Positions 37,472-45,961 of a DNA stretch of 64,000 nt are shown piece by piece. Every line of letters starts with the position of its first letter. Position 1 is the first letter of the stretch. The notes beneath the pieces were generated by a model, which was given only the letters and a program-made list of their open reading frames with translations, ran no database searches and was not told where the DNA came from. The stretch comes from Pectinatus haikarae (GTDB lineage: Bacteria; Bacillota; Negativicutes; Selenomonadales; Selenomonadaceae), in NCBI RefSeq assembly GCF_015732185.1, contig NZ_WIQM01000009.1, positions 1 through 64,000 of the forward strand, given 5' to 3'. Both the position numbers and the translations under genes were made by a program.

Positions 37472-38152
37472 TCAAAGATTTGCGCCAATTTTATATGCCT
37501 GATCGCCGAATTCAGATCTTTCTACCAGAGAACGAGCACCGCATCCAATTCCCAAAACCTTCCCAACATCATTCCATTCCATATATCGCACCAGGGTATC
37601 ATAATGATCAACCAACGCACTCATCGTCCAATCGGCACTATTATAGGCAGTTGCCATCAATACAGATTTCTTGCCATGAAGTTTTCCTGTACGGGAGTAG
37701 AAGCGGTCTACTATAGTTTTAAGCTGTGCAGACATGCCGAAATAGTACAGCGGTGTTACCAATACCAATAAATCCGCATCCAGTATTTTGGGCATAAGTG
37801 TCTGTTCGATGGCATCCGACCAGATACAAGGTCCATCCATATGACACTTGTCACAGCCGCGACAGGGATGCGTTTCTTCATTAGCCGCATCAAAGGTGAA
37901 TACTTCATGTCCGGCACTTTTTGCACCTTCCGTGAATTTCTCCGATAAATAAATCGATGTAGATTCATTTTTCGGATGCGGGCTGCTATTAATGACTACA
38001 ATTTTCATATTCTTACCTCCTGATACGCTTCCTTTTTCCGGGATTTTACTTTTGTTCTCCGTTTCTCCAGCCAGTGCAGACAGTCCACAGCCGCTCAAAA
38101 AGAGCGTCAATGTGCCCATGCCGCTGACTTTCAGGAACTCCCGTCTGTTCAT
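37472..38152 (-). CDS. NADPH-dependent FMN reductase-like flavoprotein with Tat leader
   Basis: The 226-residue frame starts MNRREFLKVSGMGTLTLFLSGCGL, a twin-arginine signal with lipobox LSGC. After a linker, a complete flavoprotein begins at MKIVVINSSPHPKNESTS with CRGCDKCHMDGPCIWSDA and VLVTPLYYFGMSAQLKTIVDRFY. In front of that Met (ATG at 38008) is a perfect ribosome site, AGGAGGTAAGA (38011-38021). So two products may be made, an exported and a cytosolic one. It lies in a run of redox genes ahead of the MerR-like gene. Confidence 0.85.
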   Translation of the reverse strand: MNRREFLKVSGMGTLTLFLSGCGLSALAGETENKSKIPEKGSVSGGKNMKIVVINSSPHPKNESTSIYLSEKFTEGAKSAGHEVFTFDAANEETHPCRGCDKCHMDGPCIWSDAIEQTLMPKILDADLLVLVTPLYYFGMSAQLKTIVDRFYSRTGKLHGKKSVLMATAYNSADWTMSALVDHYDTLVRYMEWNDVGKVLGIGCGARSLVERSEFGDQAYKIGANL

Positions 38153-38166
38153 ACAACCCCTCCCGT

Positions 38167-38673
38167 CTACTCCTTAGAAATAACCTCAACTTTTGCATCG
38201 AAATCACCGTTCATTCCAGCCAGATCTTCAAGCCCACTGATGAAATGCCCCATGGGGATAAGTCCCTTGGAATATCTGAAGTCTTTATAAAAAACAGAGA
38301 TATTGCCCCACGGACCATAAACCGCCAGATCACCTGGCTTTGGCACAAATCCGTCCGGAGCATTTTCTTTCGACAGCGACTTCGGTGGATCAGCGATTTT
38401 TTCCGTTTCATTATAATCCTTGAAGTGAAGCGTCATTGGCATAGATTGGCGAAAATCCCGGCTGGTCGAGTTGTCTTCCAATTCTGCGATTGATTCCTTG
38501 CCATCAAAGGTAAATTTTACACGAACCTGCTTGGATTCCTTTGATTGCAACATCGTCTCATGTTCCTTTATGGTCTCGGCCTGTACATCTTCCCTGCTTC
38601 CATAGGCAGCTCCGACAACAGCAACAACGAATAAGAAGCCAATCCCTAAAAAGCACATCTTCTTCATGTTCAT
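38167..38673 (-). CDS. Cyclophilin-like fold protein, exported
   Basis: The 168-residue protein has an N-terminal hydrophobic signal (CFLGIGFLFVVAVVGAAYG) and a domain with VRVKFTFDGKESIAELEDN, GDLAVYGPWGNISVFYKDFRYSKGLIPMGHF and GLEDLAGMNGDFDAKVEV. This is the pattern of the 'cyclophilin-like' (DUF369-like) family found beside flavodoxins. Biochemical role unknown. Same operon-like run as the Tat flavoprotein (14 bases away). Confidence 0.75.
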   Translation of the reverse strand: MNMKKMCFLGIGFLFVVAVVGAAYGSREDVQAETIKEHETMLQSKESKQVRVKFTFDGKESIAELEDNSTSRDFRQSMPMTLHFKDYNETEKIADPPKSLSKENAPDGFVPKPGDLAVYGPWGNISVFYKDFRYSKGLIPMGHFISGLEDLAGMNGDFDAKVEVISKE

Positions 38674-38687
38674 AATTCTGGTCTCCT

Positions 38688-38867
38688 TTACTTTTTTTGC
38701 CAGCTCTGCTCAACAATTTCCTGTGACATGCGAGCATAATCTTCTTGAGAAACATTATTTTGTTTTGCTATACAAGCCAGACAAAGCCAAGAATAAAATA
38801 AAACAGTGACTGTTACTACCGCGAAAATACTGATTAATTTACTTTTCATCTCCATCGCCCAATTCAT
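38688..38867 (-). CDS. Small single-helix membrane protein
   Basis: The start MNWAMEMKSKLISIFAVVTV overlaps the stop of the lipoprotein flavodoxin as ATGA (38864-38867), which argues for translational coupling. The 59-residue product has one membrane helix (about 11-32, with CLAC near its end) and a charged tail. No family recognised. It lies between two exported redox proteins and may be an accessory subunit. Confidence 0.55.
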   Translation of the reverse strand: MNWAMEMKSKLISIFAVVTVTVLFYSWLCLACIAKQNNVSQEDYARMSQEIVEQSWQKK

Positions 38868-39517
38868 TTGCCTGATTGGATATGATGACTTGAAAACCAC
38901 TGCTCCAGTTCCTGTTTGGAGGTGTCTTTCGAGAAACGTTTGCCATCTACCCAGTCGGCAGAGGCAGAGCACAGATTATGAAGCGCGTCTGCACTAGAGC
39001 CTATATCGCTGCTGGCTGATGTGCAAAGCGGTATGATTTTCTTATCCGAAAAATCATAGCTTTCCAAGAAAGTATCAATAATACGCGGTGCCTGTCCCCA
39101 CCAAATCGGGTAAGCAATTACGATTGTATCGTATTTTTCAAAAGAAGATATCTTCCCGTTAATGGCCGGGCGTGTACTGTTATCCTTCTGTTCCACTGTG
39201 GCACGCGTAGACTCATCATTATAGTTTAGATCTTCACTGGTATATTTTTTCTCTGGTACGATTTCATAAAGGTCTGCTTTGAGAACATCAGCTGTATTCT
39301 CTGCCAATGTTTTTGTATTGCCCGTACAGGAAAAATATACGACCAGTATTTTACTGTTTCCATCTGCCTTTTGCTCTTCTGCTTCCGGTGCAGATTTTTC
39401 TGCCACTCCATTTTGTGACTGCGGCGGGGAAGATGTCGTTGCCTCAGTACTGCCACATGCGGTAAGTGTCAACATCATACATACGGATAATAAGAAGAGT
39501 GTCACAAATTTTTTCAT
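38864..39517 (-). CDS. Flavodoxin lipoprotein
   Basis: The start MKKFVTLFLLSVCMMLTLTAC follows AAAGGGGAAA; the lipobox LTAC gives a lipid anchor. After an E/A-rich linker the flavodoxin-4 domain has VVYFSCTGNTKTLAENTADVL, AYPIWWGQAPRIIDTFLESYD and LCTSASSDIGSSADALHN. It would work on the outer face of the inner membrane. The gene is coupled to the small membrane protein gene behind it. Confidence 0.88.
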   Translation of the reverse strand: MKKFVTLFLLSVCMMLTLTACGSTEATTSSPPQSQNGVAEKSAPEAEEQKADGNSKILVVYFSCTGNTKTLAENTADVLKADLYEIVPEKKYTSEDLNYNDESTRATVEQKDNSTRPAINGKISSFEKYDTIVIAYPIWWGQAPRIIDTFLESYDFSDKKIIPLCTSASSDIGSSADALHNLCSASADWVDGKRFSKDTSKQELEQWFSSHHIQSGK

Positions 39518-39578
39518 CTCAATTTCCCCTTTCTTTAGTACAAAATTCAACTTTGATTCAATCGTCCATGCTATGTTT

Positions 39579-40244
39579 TTACAAATGTCTTGTACTCCTT
39601 TTGATCATAAAACCCACTACAGCATACAAGCCAATGATACTCAGAAGCATCAATATGAACATCCCGAAAGAAGCCTTCGTTGCTGCCGTGGCAAAGATAT
39701 GCTTCAGCTGTAACCGATCGCCAATCTGATTCATAAAAGAACCATAGATGCCGCCGGCAATCAACAGGGCCAGCATAAAATAGCATCCAACCCGATATTT
39801 CAACGATTGCAGATTCCAATGATTCCAGTTCGTAAAACGATGCCATAAAGGCGGCCAATGCAATCCCAGATGAAGTCCAATCAAAACGAGAAGAAAATAA
39901 GGCAAGGAAACATGCAATTGATGGACCATTATGTTTCTTTGCAAGTATATTCCAAAAATTTCCTTGAACAAATGATTCGAGATCATCATGCCTGTCGCTA
40001 TAATACTTACCGCATTAATAATCAACAGGCAGTTAATCATTACAGACAAACTTCGTATGAAATACCACTTTCCTCTAAATAGCGAGGAAAACCATAGACG
40101 ATTCCCAATAAGATGAAAAACGATTGCCAACAGCATAAGGATACCTAACACCTCATGCAGTATTTTAGGCAAAAATTGGAAACTGATTATTAAAAGGAAC
40201 AGCACCAGCAAAACAATGTCTAGGAAAATCTGTTTCATATACAA
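39579..40244 (-). CDS. DUF4405 membrane protein (cytochrome b561-like)
   Basis: The 221-residue protein has about five helices and helix histidines (ILHEVLGILMLLAIVFHLIGNRLW, MVHQLHVSLPYFLLVLIGLHLGLHWPPLWHRF). It is a paralogue of the protein at 28026-28697. It precedes the flavodoxin lipoprotein by 61 bases. A plausible electron entry point for the exported flavodoxins, by inference. Confidence 0.75.
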   Translation of the reverse strand: MYMKQIFLDIVLLVLFLLIISFQFLPKILHEVLGILMLLAIVFHLIGNRLWFSSLFRGKWYFIRSLSVMINCLLIINAVSIIATGMMISNHLFKEIFGIYLQRNIMVHQLHVSLPYFLLVLIGLHLGLHWPPLWHRFTNWNHWNLQSLKYRVGCYFMLALLIAGGIYGSFMNQIGDRLQLKHIFATAATKASFGMFILMLLSIIGLYAVVGFMIKRSTRHL

Positions 40245-40293
40245 TTATTCCATCCTTTCCTAACAATAATGACCTATAGGAAGGATCTCCGCT

Positions 40294-40740
40294 TTACTTT
40301 TCTTCATAGACCTCTTTTGCCATACGAAATGCTGCCCAGGCTTTCGGCCAGCCTGCATAAAAACCAAGCTGCGTAAGCATCTCTACCATTTCATCTTTGG
40401 TCACGCCATTCTGTTTTGCTGTCTGGATATGGTATTTCAGTGAACTGTCCGTGACACCGCTTCCTATTAATGCGGATATCGTAATTAAACTACGGTCATG
40501 AAGTGAGAGCTTGTCATTGCGTGACCACACTTCACCAAACAGGATATCATCATTATATCGTGCAAAATCTGGAGCAAAATCTCCTAATACATCGTGTCCT
40601 GCCGTTTGTACAATCTTCTTTGCTGCTGGTTTTGTTGTTTCTTTTTCATTATTTGCCATATTTGCTGCCTCCACGCTTAAAAAATTTGTCATTATAATCC
40701 CTGTTGTCAAACCTAACACAATTAACTTTTTCCATGCCAT
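40294..40740 (-). CDS. Exported carboxymuconolactone decarboxylase-family protein
   Basis: The start MAWKKLIVLGLTTGIIMTNF follows GAGGAGGGG. The 148-residue protein has a signal peptide (cleavage near VEAANMA) and a CMD domain: WSRNDKLSLHDRSLITISALIGSG, LKYHIQTAKQNGVTKDEMVEML, GWPKAWAAF. The alkylhydroperoxidase CxxC pair is absent; a Glu/His arrangement of CMD type fits better. It is the first gene of an eight-gene minus-strand run down to 36173. Confidence 0.85.
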   Translation of the reverse strand: MAWKKLIVLGLTTGIIMTNFLSVEAANMANNEKETTKPAAKKIVQTAGHDVLGDFAPDFARYNDDILFGEVWSRNDKLSLHDRSLITISALIGSGVTDSSLKYHIQTAKQNGVTKDEMVEMLTQLGFYAGWPKAWAAFRMAKEVYEEK

Positions 40741-41342
40741 TGCAATCCCCTCCTCAAACAGTAGCTGAATTAATTTCATCTATTGTTTTATTGTAAGTTG
40801 TAAAAACAAATTAAGCCAATGCTTAAAAATATGTACCGTCGATGCTTAAAAGGCATTTCATTTTTTGTTTTAAAAAAATTTTGATATTCTCCTACAATCT
40901 GCTCCTATGGCAAACATTTTTTTACAAAAGTTATCAAATTGATCCTGCATGCTCAATGCACCTTTTTCCTTCAGTAAGAAACCGCTGTCCGTATTGCCCA
41001 TATTAATTTTTCATCCGCAGAAAATCGTTATTTTTTCTCTATAAAAACAGTTTTATTTCTCCAGATCTGCTTTTGCTGTAAAAATAGTAATAATCATCGC
41101 TATTGCCACAACCATGCCGTATCCGATAGAAATTTCATAGTATTCGCTGTTTCAAGTTGATCCAATGCAATAGAGAAACTAAAAGCTTGATAATTCTCAT
41201 AAATCCCACCTTCCTCTATATAACTAAAACAATTAAAACTTGCCGTTTTGGTAAATTGAATCAAAATTTAATGTTAAATAAAAATAAACCACATCAAAAT
41301 TACCAATTAATTGGAAATCTTGATATAGTTTATTTTTACTAC
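40741..41342 (-). other. Upstream region with remnants
   Basis: No complete known gene. A 43-residue minus-strand frame (40870-41001) contains KEKGALSMQDQFDNFCKKMF and is not recognised. A frame ending at 41053 (to about 41150) reads YYEISIGYGMVVAIAMIITI and ends in TAKADLEK, like the last helix of a transporter whose main part is lost. The palindrome at 40842 lies here. Confidence 0.35.
40842..40856. promoter_or_regulatory. Candidate LysR-type operator (site C)
   Basis: ATGCTTAAAAGGCAT is an imperfect copy of the palindromes at 27688 and 31730, 102 bases before the CMD gene. A half copy (ATGCTTAAAAATATGT) lies 24 bases away at about 40819. Confidence 0.45.
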
Positions 41343-41690
41343 TCATCTTTTTAACGTTAAAGCATAACTATGTTCTATCATCTCAAACAGTTCTTTTTCA
41401 GACACGTCTCCGTTTACTTTTACAGTATTCCAATACCTTTTATTCATATGAAATCCCGGTAAAATATCTTTATTGGATTCTCTTATTTCATCAATGTATT
41501 GAGGCTCACATTTCAGATTAATATATAAATTATCATCCCGTTCAAAAATCAGCGCAAAATTTTTTTATTCTTTTTATGTCGTATTGTAGTCCACAAAAGA
41601 CTAGATTGTTTTCTACTAAAAGGATAATCTTCATAACTATTATCAAAACTCAAACATAAAGAAATATATGAATCCCATATGCTTATATGT
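41343..41690 (-). pseudogene. MmcQ/YjbR-family protein, frameshifted
   Basis: The minus strand reads SFDNSYEDYPFSRKQSS and LLWTTIRHKKNKKI, then after a one-base shift in an A/T run near 41565, FALIFERDDNLYINLKCEPQ, ILPGFHMNKRYWNTVKVNGD and EMIEHSYALTLKR. These are MmcQ/YjbR (CyaY-like fold) hallmarks. No clear start remains. Confidence 0.75.
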
Positions 41691-41824
41691 GTCACGCATG
41701 GTAAATGTGTACAATGGGTCTATTTCGCACCTGTCACCTGTAATCCAGGGACCTTTCTACCCCTCCGTCCTGGTCAAGCTCACAATTTTGGACATGATGA
41801 AAACTGGGACGGCTGGATTATTTT

Positions 41825-42107
41825 ATGTTGACCAAAATTTCTTCTCCCCACTTTATCGCCATCCAGCTTGGCTGCACAGAAAAAAGCCTGACTCGTGCAG
41901 CCACAGCGACAATAAGCATAAGTGCAGAAGACTTTATCTCTGGCCGCATCACTCTCGAAACAAAGCGTTTGCTAGCGCATACAGACTTCTCTATTGGCAT
42001 TATTGCGGAGAAGCTCCACTCACTTCAGCAAATTCTTCAAGCGTGAAACAGATTCTACTCCGGCTCAGTTCCGACGACAAGAAATTGCTTTTGATATTGT
42101 CAAATAG
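41825..42107 (+). pseudogene. AraC-family regulator, C-terminal remnant
   Basis: The frame reads LGCTEKSLTRAATATISISA, ITLETKRLLAHTDFSIGIIAEKLH. A frame change near 42020 follows, then FSKFFKRETDSTPAQFRRQE and IAFDIVK before a TAG. The second helix-turn-helix of AraC proteins normally reads IAxxLGFxDxxHFSKFFK, so a few bases are lost. The N-terminal part is missing or scrambled. Confidence 0.7.
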
Positions 42108-42346
42108 ACTAGCTGGAAAAGGACAAAACACATAAACAATTTCTCCCTCTCTGGCACACTTTACTTCCAGCTTTTAGCATTTTTTTATGATAATTTCGAT
42201 CTTTTCCCCATCAAATTTCAAACTCAAAACACCTGCAATTATTCCAAAAATGTTAGCTGATTTGTAATTTTTTTGTTGTAAGTATATAATACGATTTTAG
42301 AAATGATAGTGAACTAAGCACATTATTAAGGAGCACGGATAATAGC

Positions 42347-42685
42347 ATGGAAAAAACATTACCTGACTGCCCTGTAGAAACGACATTGATGTTAATCAGT
42401 GATAAATGGAAATTATTAATAATAAGAGATCTGTTGGATGGTAAAAAAAGGTTTGGCGAATTAAAAAAATCGGTTGGAAAAATATCGCAGAAAATTTTGA
42501 CAGCTGATTTAAGATCAATGGAAAAAGATGGCCTGCTCAGCAGAAAGGTTTTTGCAGAAATGCCCCCACGTGTTGAATATACACTGACTCCGGCGGGACT
42601 TAGTCTAAAATCAGTGATTGAGGCAATGAGCAACTGGGGGCAATACTATCAAAAAAATCTATCAGCAAATAAATCTGGAAAATAG
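42347..42685 (+). CDS. HxlR-family regulator
   Basis: The 112-residue protein has the HxlR winged helix: CPVETTLMLISDKWKLLIIRDLLDGKKRFGELKKSVGKISQKILTADLR, then PPRVEYTLTPAGLSLKSVIEAM. The Cys near the N-terminus (CPVE) is the redox or electrophile-sensing position of this family. Ribosome site AAGGAGCACGG. No obvious target is adjacent; the neighbour on the far side is convergent. Confidence 0.92.
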   Translation: MEKTLPDCPVETTLMLISDKWKLLIIRDLLDGKKRFGELKKSVGKISQKILTADLRSMEKDGLLSRKVFAEMPPRVEYTLTPAGLSLKSVIEAMSNWGQYYQKNLSANKSGK

Positions 42686-42693
42686 TTCATATT

Positions 42694-44142
42694 TTATTTT
42701 ATTTGCCCATTTTCCCACAAGCCATTACTGAGATCATCAGCTATTTTTTTATATTTATTATCTGACAAACCATAAAAAATACTTATAATTACAGCAGCTA
42801 TACCTAAAGCTACGCCTGGATACAATGTCATGGCAGCCTTTATCCCAGTCAGCGTTTCAGCTGACTGGACAGTATTTGATACATACCCTGTCAGCACAAG
42901 GATGCCAGAACTTACGATTGCGGCAAGGGCCTGTGCCATTTTGCGGGAAAAATTGAAAGCGGCATAAGTTATCCCTTCTTTTCTTATTCCATTATGCCAT
43001 TCGCCATAATCAATAACATCGGATACAAAAGCCCACGTAATTCCATTAGGGATTGCCAGAGCAACATAACCTATTGTGACTAGGACAATAAAAGTGTAAA
43101 TATTAGTGGCAATAACAAAATTCAGAATATTGGCGACAAATCCTATTAAAAGACCGCCTACAGCAGTTCTCTTTTTACCGAATAATTTAACCAACTTTGG
43201 AATCATAAGAATCCCCAGCACAGAACACCCCATCATAATTCCATTTACCAATGGCTGTAATCCCATATTGCCTAAATTATACTGACAAAAGAAAATCATC
43301 ATCTGATTATTGGTGTTCATTGCTGAAATAGTAAATAAGGTCATCAGAATTATACAAAGCAGTGGCTTATTTGTAAATACTACTTTGAGATAATCCTTGA
43401 ATCCTGCCTTTTTTTCTGCCTGTGTATTGCGCATGACCGGAACATTTTCTTTAGTATTTCTATAGCAAATATAAAAACCGACAATACCGATCACAGCCAT
43501 GATCGCGGCAGCTATAAAAAAACCGTGATGCGGATTATCAAAAACAAGTACGATCGGTACAAACCCGATGCCTGTGATGAGCTGCGCTCCTATGGACCCT
43601 GCCTGCCTTGTAGTGGCCAGCTGGCTGCGTTCGTTTACATCGCGCGTCATGACACTGGCCAGTGAACCATAAGGTATATTTGTAAAGGAATAGACCAGCC
43701 CCCATGCCATATAAGCAGCATAAGCGAAAAGAATTTTTCCCGACAGTGATAATTCAGGCATTGTAAATGTGACCACTGTAAGTAAAGCCAGTAAAATACT
43801 GGATATCATCATCACGGGACGAAATTTTCCTCTGCTGCCGATATTTTTTCTTCTGTCTATCAGAGAACCCGCTATAGGGTCCATAAATGCATCAAAGATC
43901 TTTGTAAAAGCAAATATGCCCGCTACAGCAGCTGCCGGTATGGCACAAATATCAATCCAGTACTTCGTTAAATACGCCTGTCCTAAATCAAACATAAATC
44001 CATTGCCAAAATCACCAAATCCGTAAGAAATTTTTTCTTTCCAAGACAGCCTTTGAAAATGATTTATTTGATTATTGATATTTTGCGTGCCAGTAGGTTT
44101 TTTTGACGGCGCAGTGATAGGACCGGTAACATATTCCTGCAT
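42694..44142 (-). CDS. GPH-family sugar transporter, probably for hexuronates
   Basis: The 482-residue permease has 12 helices and belongs to the glycoside-pentoside-hexuronide:cation symporters (LSWKEKISYGFGDFGNGFMFDLGQAYLTKYW; DPIAGSLIDRRKNIGSRGKFRPVMM; NIPYGSLASVMTRDVNERSQLATTRQ). It lies 191 bases downstream of uxaC on the same strand. Import of glucuronate or galacturonate is therefore likely but inferred. Ribosome site AAAGGAGAG. Confidence 0.88.
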   Translation of the reverse strand: MQEYVTGPITAPSKKPTGTQNINNQINHFQRLSWKEKISYGFGDFGNGFMFDLGQAYLTKYWIDICAIPAAAVAGIFAFTKIFDAFMDPIAGSLIDRRKNIGSRGKFRPVMMISSILLALLTVVTFTMPELSLSGKILFAYAAYMAWGLVYSFTNIPYGSLASVMTRDVNERSQLATTRQAGSIGAQLITGIGFVPIVLVFDNPHHGFFIAAAIMAVIGIVGFYICYRNTKENVPVMRNTQAEKKAGFKDYLKVVFTNKPLLCIILMTLFTISAMNTNNQMMIFFCQYNLGNMGLQPLVNGIMMGCSVLGILMIPKLVKLFGKKRTAVGGLLIGFVANILNFVIATNIYTFIVLVTIGYVALAIPNGITWAFVSDVIDYGEWHNGIRKEGITYAAFNFSRKMAQALAAIVSSGILVLTGYVSNTVQSAETLTGIKAAMTLYPGVALGIAAVIISIFYGLSDNKYKKIADDLSNGLWENGQIK

Positions 44143-44240
44143 ATATTTTCTCTCCTTTATAAAAAAACAAATTTTTAAAATATTCTATATATAATACGAA
44201 TCATACTTTTTCAAATATTAAAAGGCAATCTGCATTAATT

Positions 44241-44289
44241 GCTAAATAACTGCAGTATCTTTCTTATCTCAGTGCCGCAGTTATTTAGC
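44241..44289. other. Stem-loop between uxaC and the transporter gene
   Basis: GCTAAATAACTGC (44241-44253) and GCAGTTATTTAGC (44277-44289) pair over 13 bases. No clear T run follows on the minus strand, so it may be a processing or attenuation element rather than a simple terminator. Confidence 0.6.
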
Positions 44290-44333
44290 TGTATGCCTAT
44301 GTTTAAAATAAATGACTATGCAGTAATTTTATT

Positions 44334-45743
44334 TCAGCTATCAAATTTAAAATACTCTTTAGCATTATTATAAGATATGTTTTGTACCAGTTTGCCCAAA
44401 TATTGTATATCATTTGGGTACTCGCCGTTTTCTACCAAAGACCCAATAAAATTACAAAGGATGCGCCGATAATATTCATGGCGCGGATAAGAAAGAAATG
44501 ATCTGGAATCTGTGACCATTCCCAAAATATTTCCCAGTACTGAAAGATTGGCAATATTTGTCAGCTGATCGATTATACCGGCCTTTGTGTCATTGAACCA
44601 CCATGCACACCCCTGCTGAACTTTGCCTGCTATTCCTTTATCCTGAAAAGAACCGATAATAGAGGCAATCAATATATTATCCGCAGGATTAAGCGAATAA
44701 AAAATAGTTTTAGGCAATATGCCTTTAAATGTCAGTGCATCTAAAAATGCCGTTATTCCTTCTGCACAATTATATGTGGCAATGCAGTCGAAGCCGGTAT
44801 CCGGTCCGAGAATTTTATACATTTTTGTATTATTATTGCGCAAAGCTGAGTAGTGAATCTGCATTGTCCAATCACGTTTACTATATTCTTCGGCAAGAAA
44901 TACCAAAAGTGCAGTTTTATATTCTTCCACTTCCTGAATACTTATCGGTTCTTTTTGCAGCGCTTTAGTGATTATTTTATCTATTTCGGCATCATCGGCA
45001 GGACGGTAAAAAATATATTCAAGTGCATGATCAGTCAAGCGGCAGCCCATTTTTTCAAAAAAGTCCATTCTTTTATGCAAGGCCTGCCGTATATCATCTA
45101 TCGTTCTTATGCTGATACCCGTATTTTCTCCCAATCGTGCAATGTACGTCTTATATCCTTCTGCATCGATGCGCATCACAGCATCAGGCCGCATAGCCGG
45201 GATTACTTTTGCTGTACAGGAGGAATCTGCTTTAATTTTCTGATGCCATTCAAGAGAATCTGCCGGATCATCAGTAGTGCAGATAACTTCTACATTGGAT
45301 TTTGTAATAATTCCCTGAACAGCCATTTCAGGCTGTTTCAGCCGAAGATTGCAAGTATTCCATATTTCTTCGGCAGTGTCTTCGTTCAATGTCAGGTCAC
45401 AATCAAAAAAACGTTTCAATTCCAAATGCGTCCAATGATACAGTGGATTGCCAACGGATTTTGGAAGTGCTTTCGCAAATTCTTGGAATTTTTCGCGGTC
45501 AGAAGAATTATTACCTGTAATTTTTTCTTCGGGTGTTCCGTTCGCGCGGATAAGCCGCCATTTATAGTGATCTCCGCCGAGCCAAGCCTGTGCCAAGTTT
45601 TCAAATTGGTAATTCTCAGCTATTTCTTTAGGCTGTATATGGCAATGGTAGTCTATGACAGGCATGCTTTTTGCATAATCGTAGAATAATATTTCTGCTG
45701 TTTTGGAATCAAGCAGAAAATTTTCGTCCATAAATTTTTTCAT
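44334..45743 (-). CDS. uxaC: Glucuronate/galacturonate isomerase
   Basis: The start MKKFMDENFLLDSKTAEILF follows AGAAGGTAG; the upstream extension would include the operator and is rejected. The 469-residue protein has full UxaC length with DYHCHIQPKEIAEN (metal-binding His pair), LGGDHYKWRLIRANG, WTHLELKRFFD, TTDDPADSLEWH and VTDSRSFLSYPRHEYYRRIL. It turns D-glucuronate into D-fructuronate, or galacturonate into tagaturonate, in the cytosol. Later enzymes of the pathway are not in the window. Confidence 0.96.
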   Translation of the reverse strand: MKKFMDENFLLDSKTAEILFYDYAKSMPVIDYHCHIQPKEIAENYQFENLAQAWLGGDHYKWRLIRANGTPEEKITGNNSSDREKFQEFAKALPKSVGNPLYHWTHLELKRFFDCDLTLNEDTAEEIWNTCNLRLKQPEMAVQGIITKSNVEVICTTDDPADSLEWHQKIKADSSCTAKVIPAMRPDAVMRIDAEGYKTYIARLGENTGISIRTIDDIRQALHKRMDFFEKMGCRLTDHALEYIFYRPADDAEIDKIITKALQKEPISIQEVEEYKTALLVFLAEEYSKRDWTMQIHYSALRNNNTKMYKILGPDTGFDCIATYNCAEGITAFLDALTFKGILPKTIFYSLNPADNILIASIIGSFQDKGIAGKVQQGCAWWFNDTKAGIIDQLTNIANLSVLGNILGMVTDSRSFLSYPRHEYYRRILCNFIGSLVENGEYPNDIQYLGKLVQNISYNNAKEYFKFDS

Positions 45744-45774
45744 TTTTTCTACCTTCTTATATTTTCTTTTTTTA

Positions 45775-45788
45775 TGTAAGCTCTTACA
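45775..45788. promoter_or_regulatory. LacI-type operator before uxaC
   Basis: TGTAAGCTCTTACA has perfect 6-base inverted arms, the form bound by LacI-family regulators (TGTAANCGNTTACA-like). It lies downstream of the -10 of the uxaC promoter, where a repressor would block transcription. The LacI gene is divergent, 173 bases away. Confidence 0.8.
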
Positions 45789-45800
45789 TTTTATAGGAAT

Positions 45801-45829
45801 AAAATACCACATGTTTAGCCACTTGTCAA
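45801..45829 (-). promoter_or_regulatory. uxaC promoter
   Basis: On the minus strand TTGACA (45824-45829) and TATTTT (45801-45806) are 17 bases apart, 58 bases before the uxaC start. Confidence 0.7.
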
Positions 45830-45961
45830 TATATATTTATTTTTCAATAAATTCAGTATATTTATGGCGCATAAAAATTTCACAGCTCACTCAATATTTT
45901 TCTATGCTATAATGTATTATATTTGGCAGGAAAAAGCCAACCAGATCTGGAGGCCCAACAT

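Noticed and set aside
41157-41354. A 65-codon plus-strand frame
   Set aside because: Low-complexity, no ribosome site and no family features.
41668-42135. A 155-codon plus-strand frame
   Set aside because: It runs out of frame over the AraC remnant, whose conserved motifs lie in other frames.
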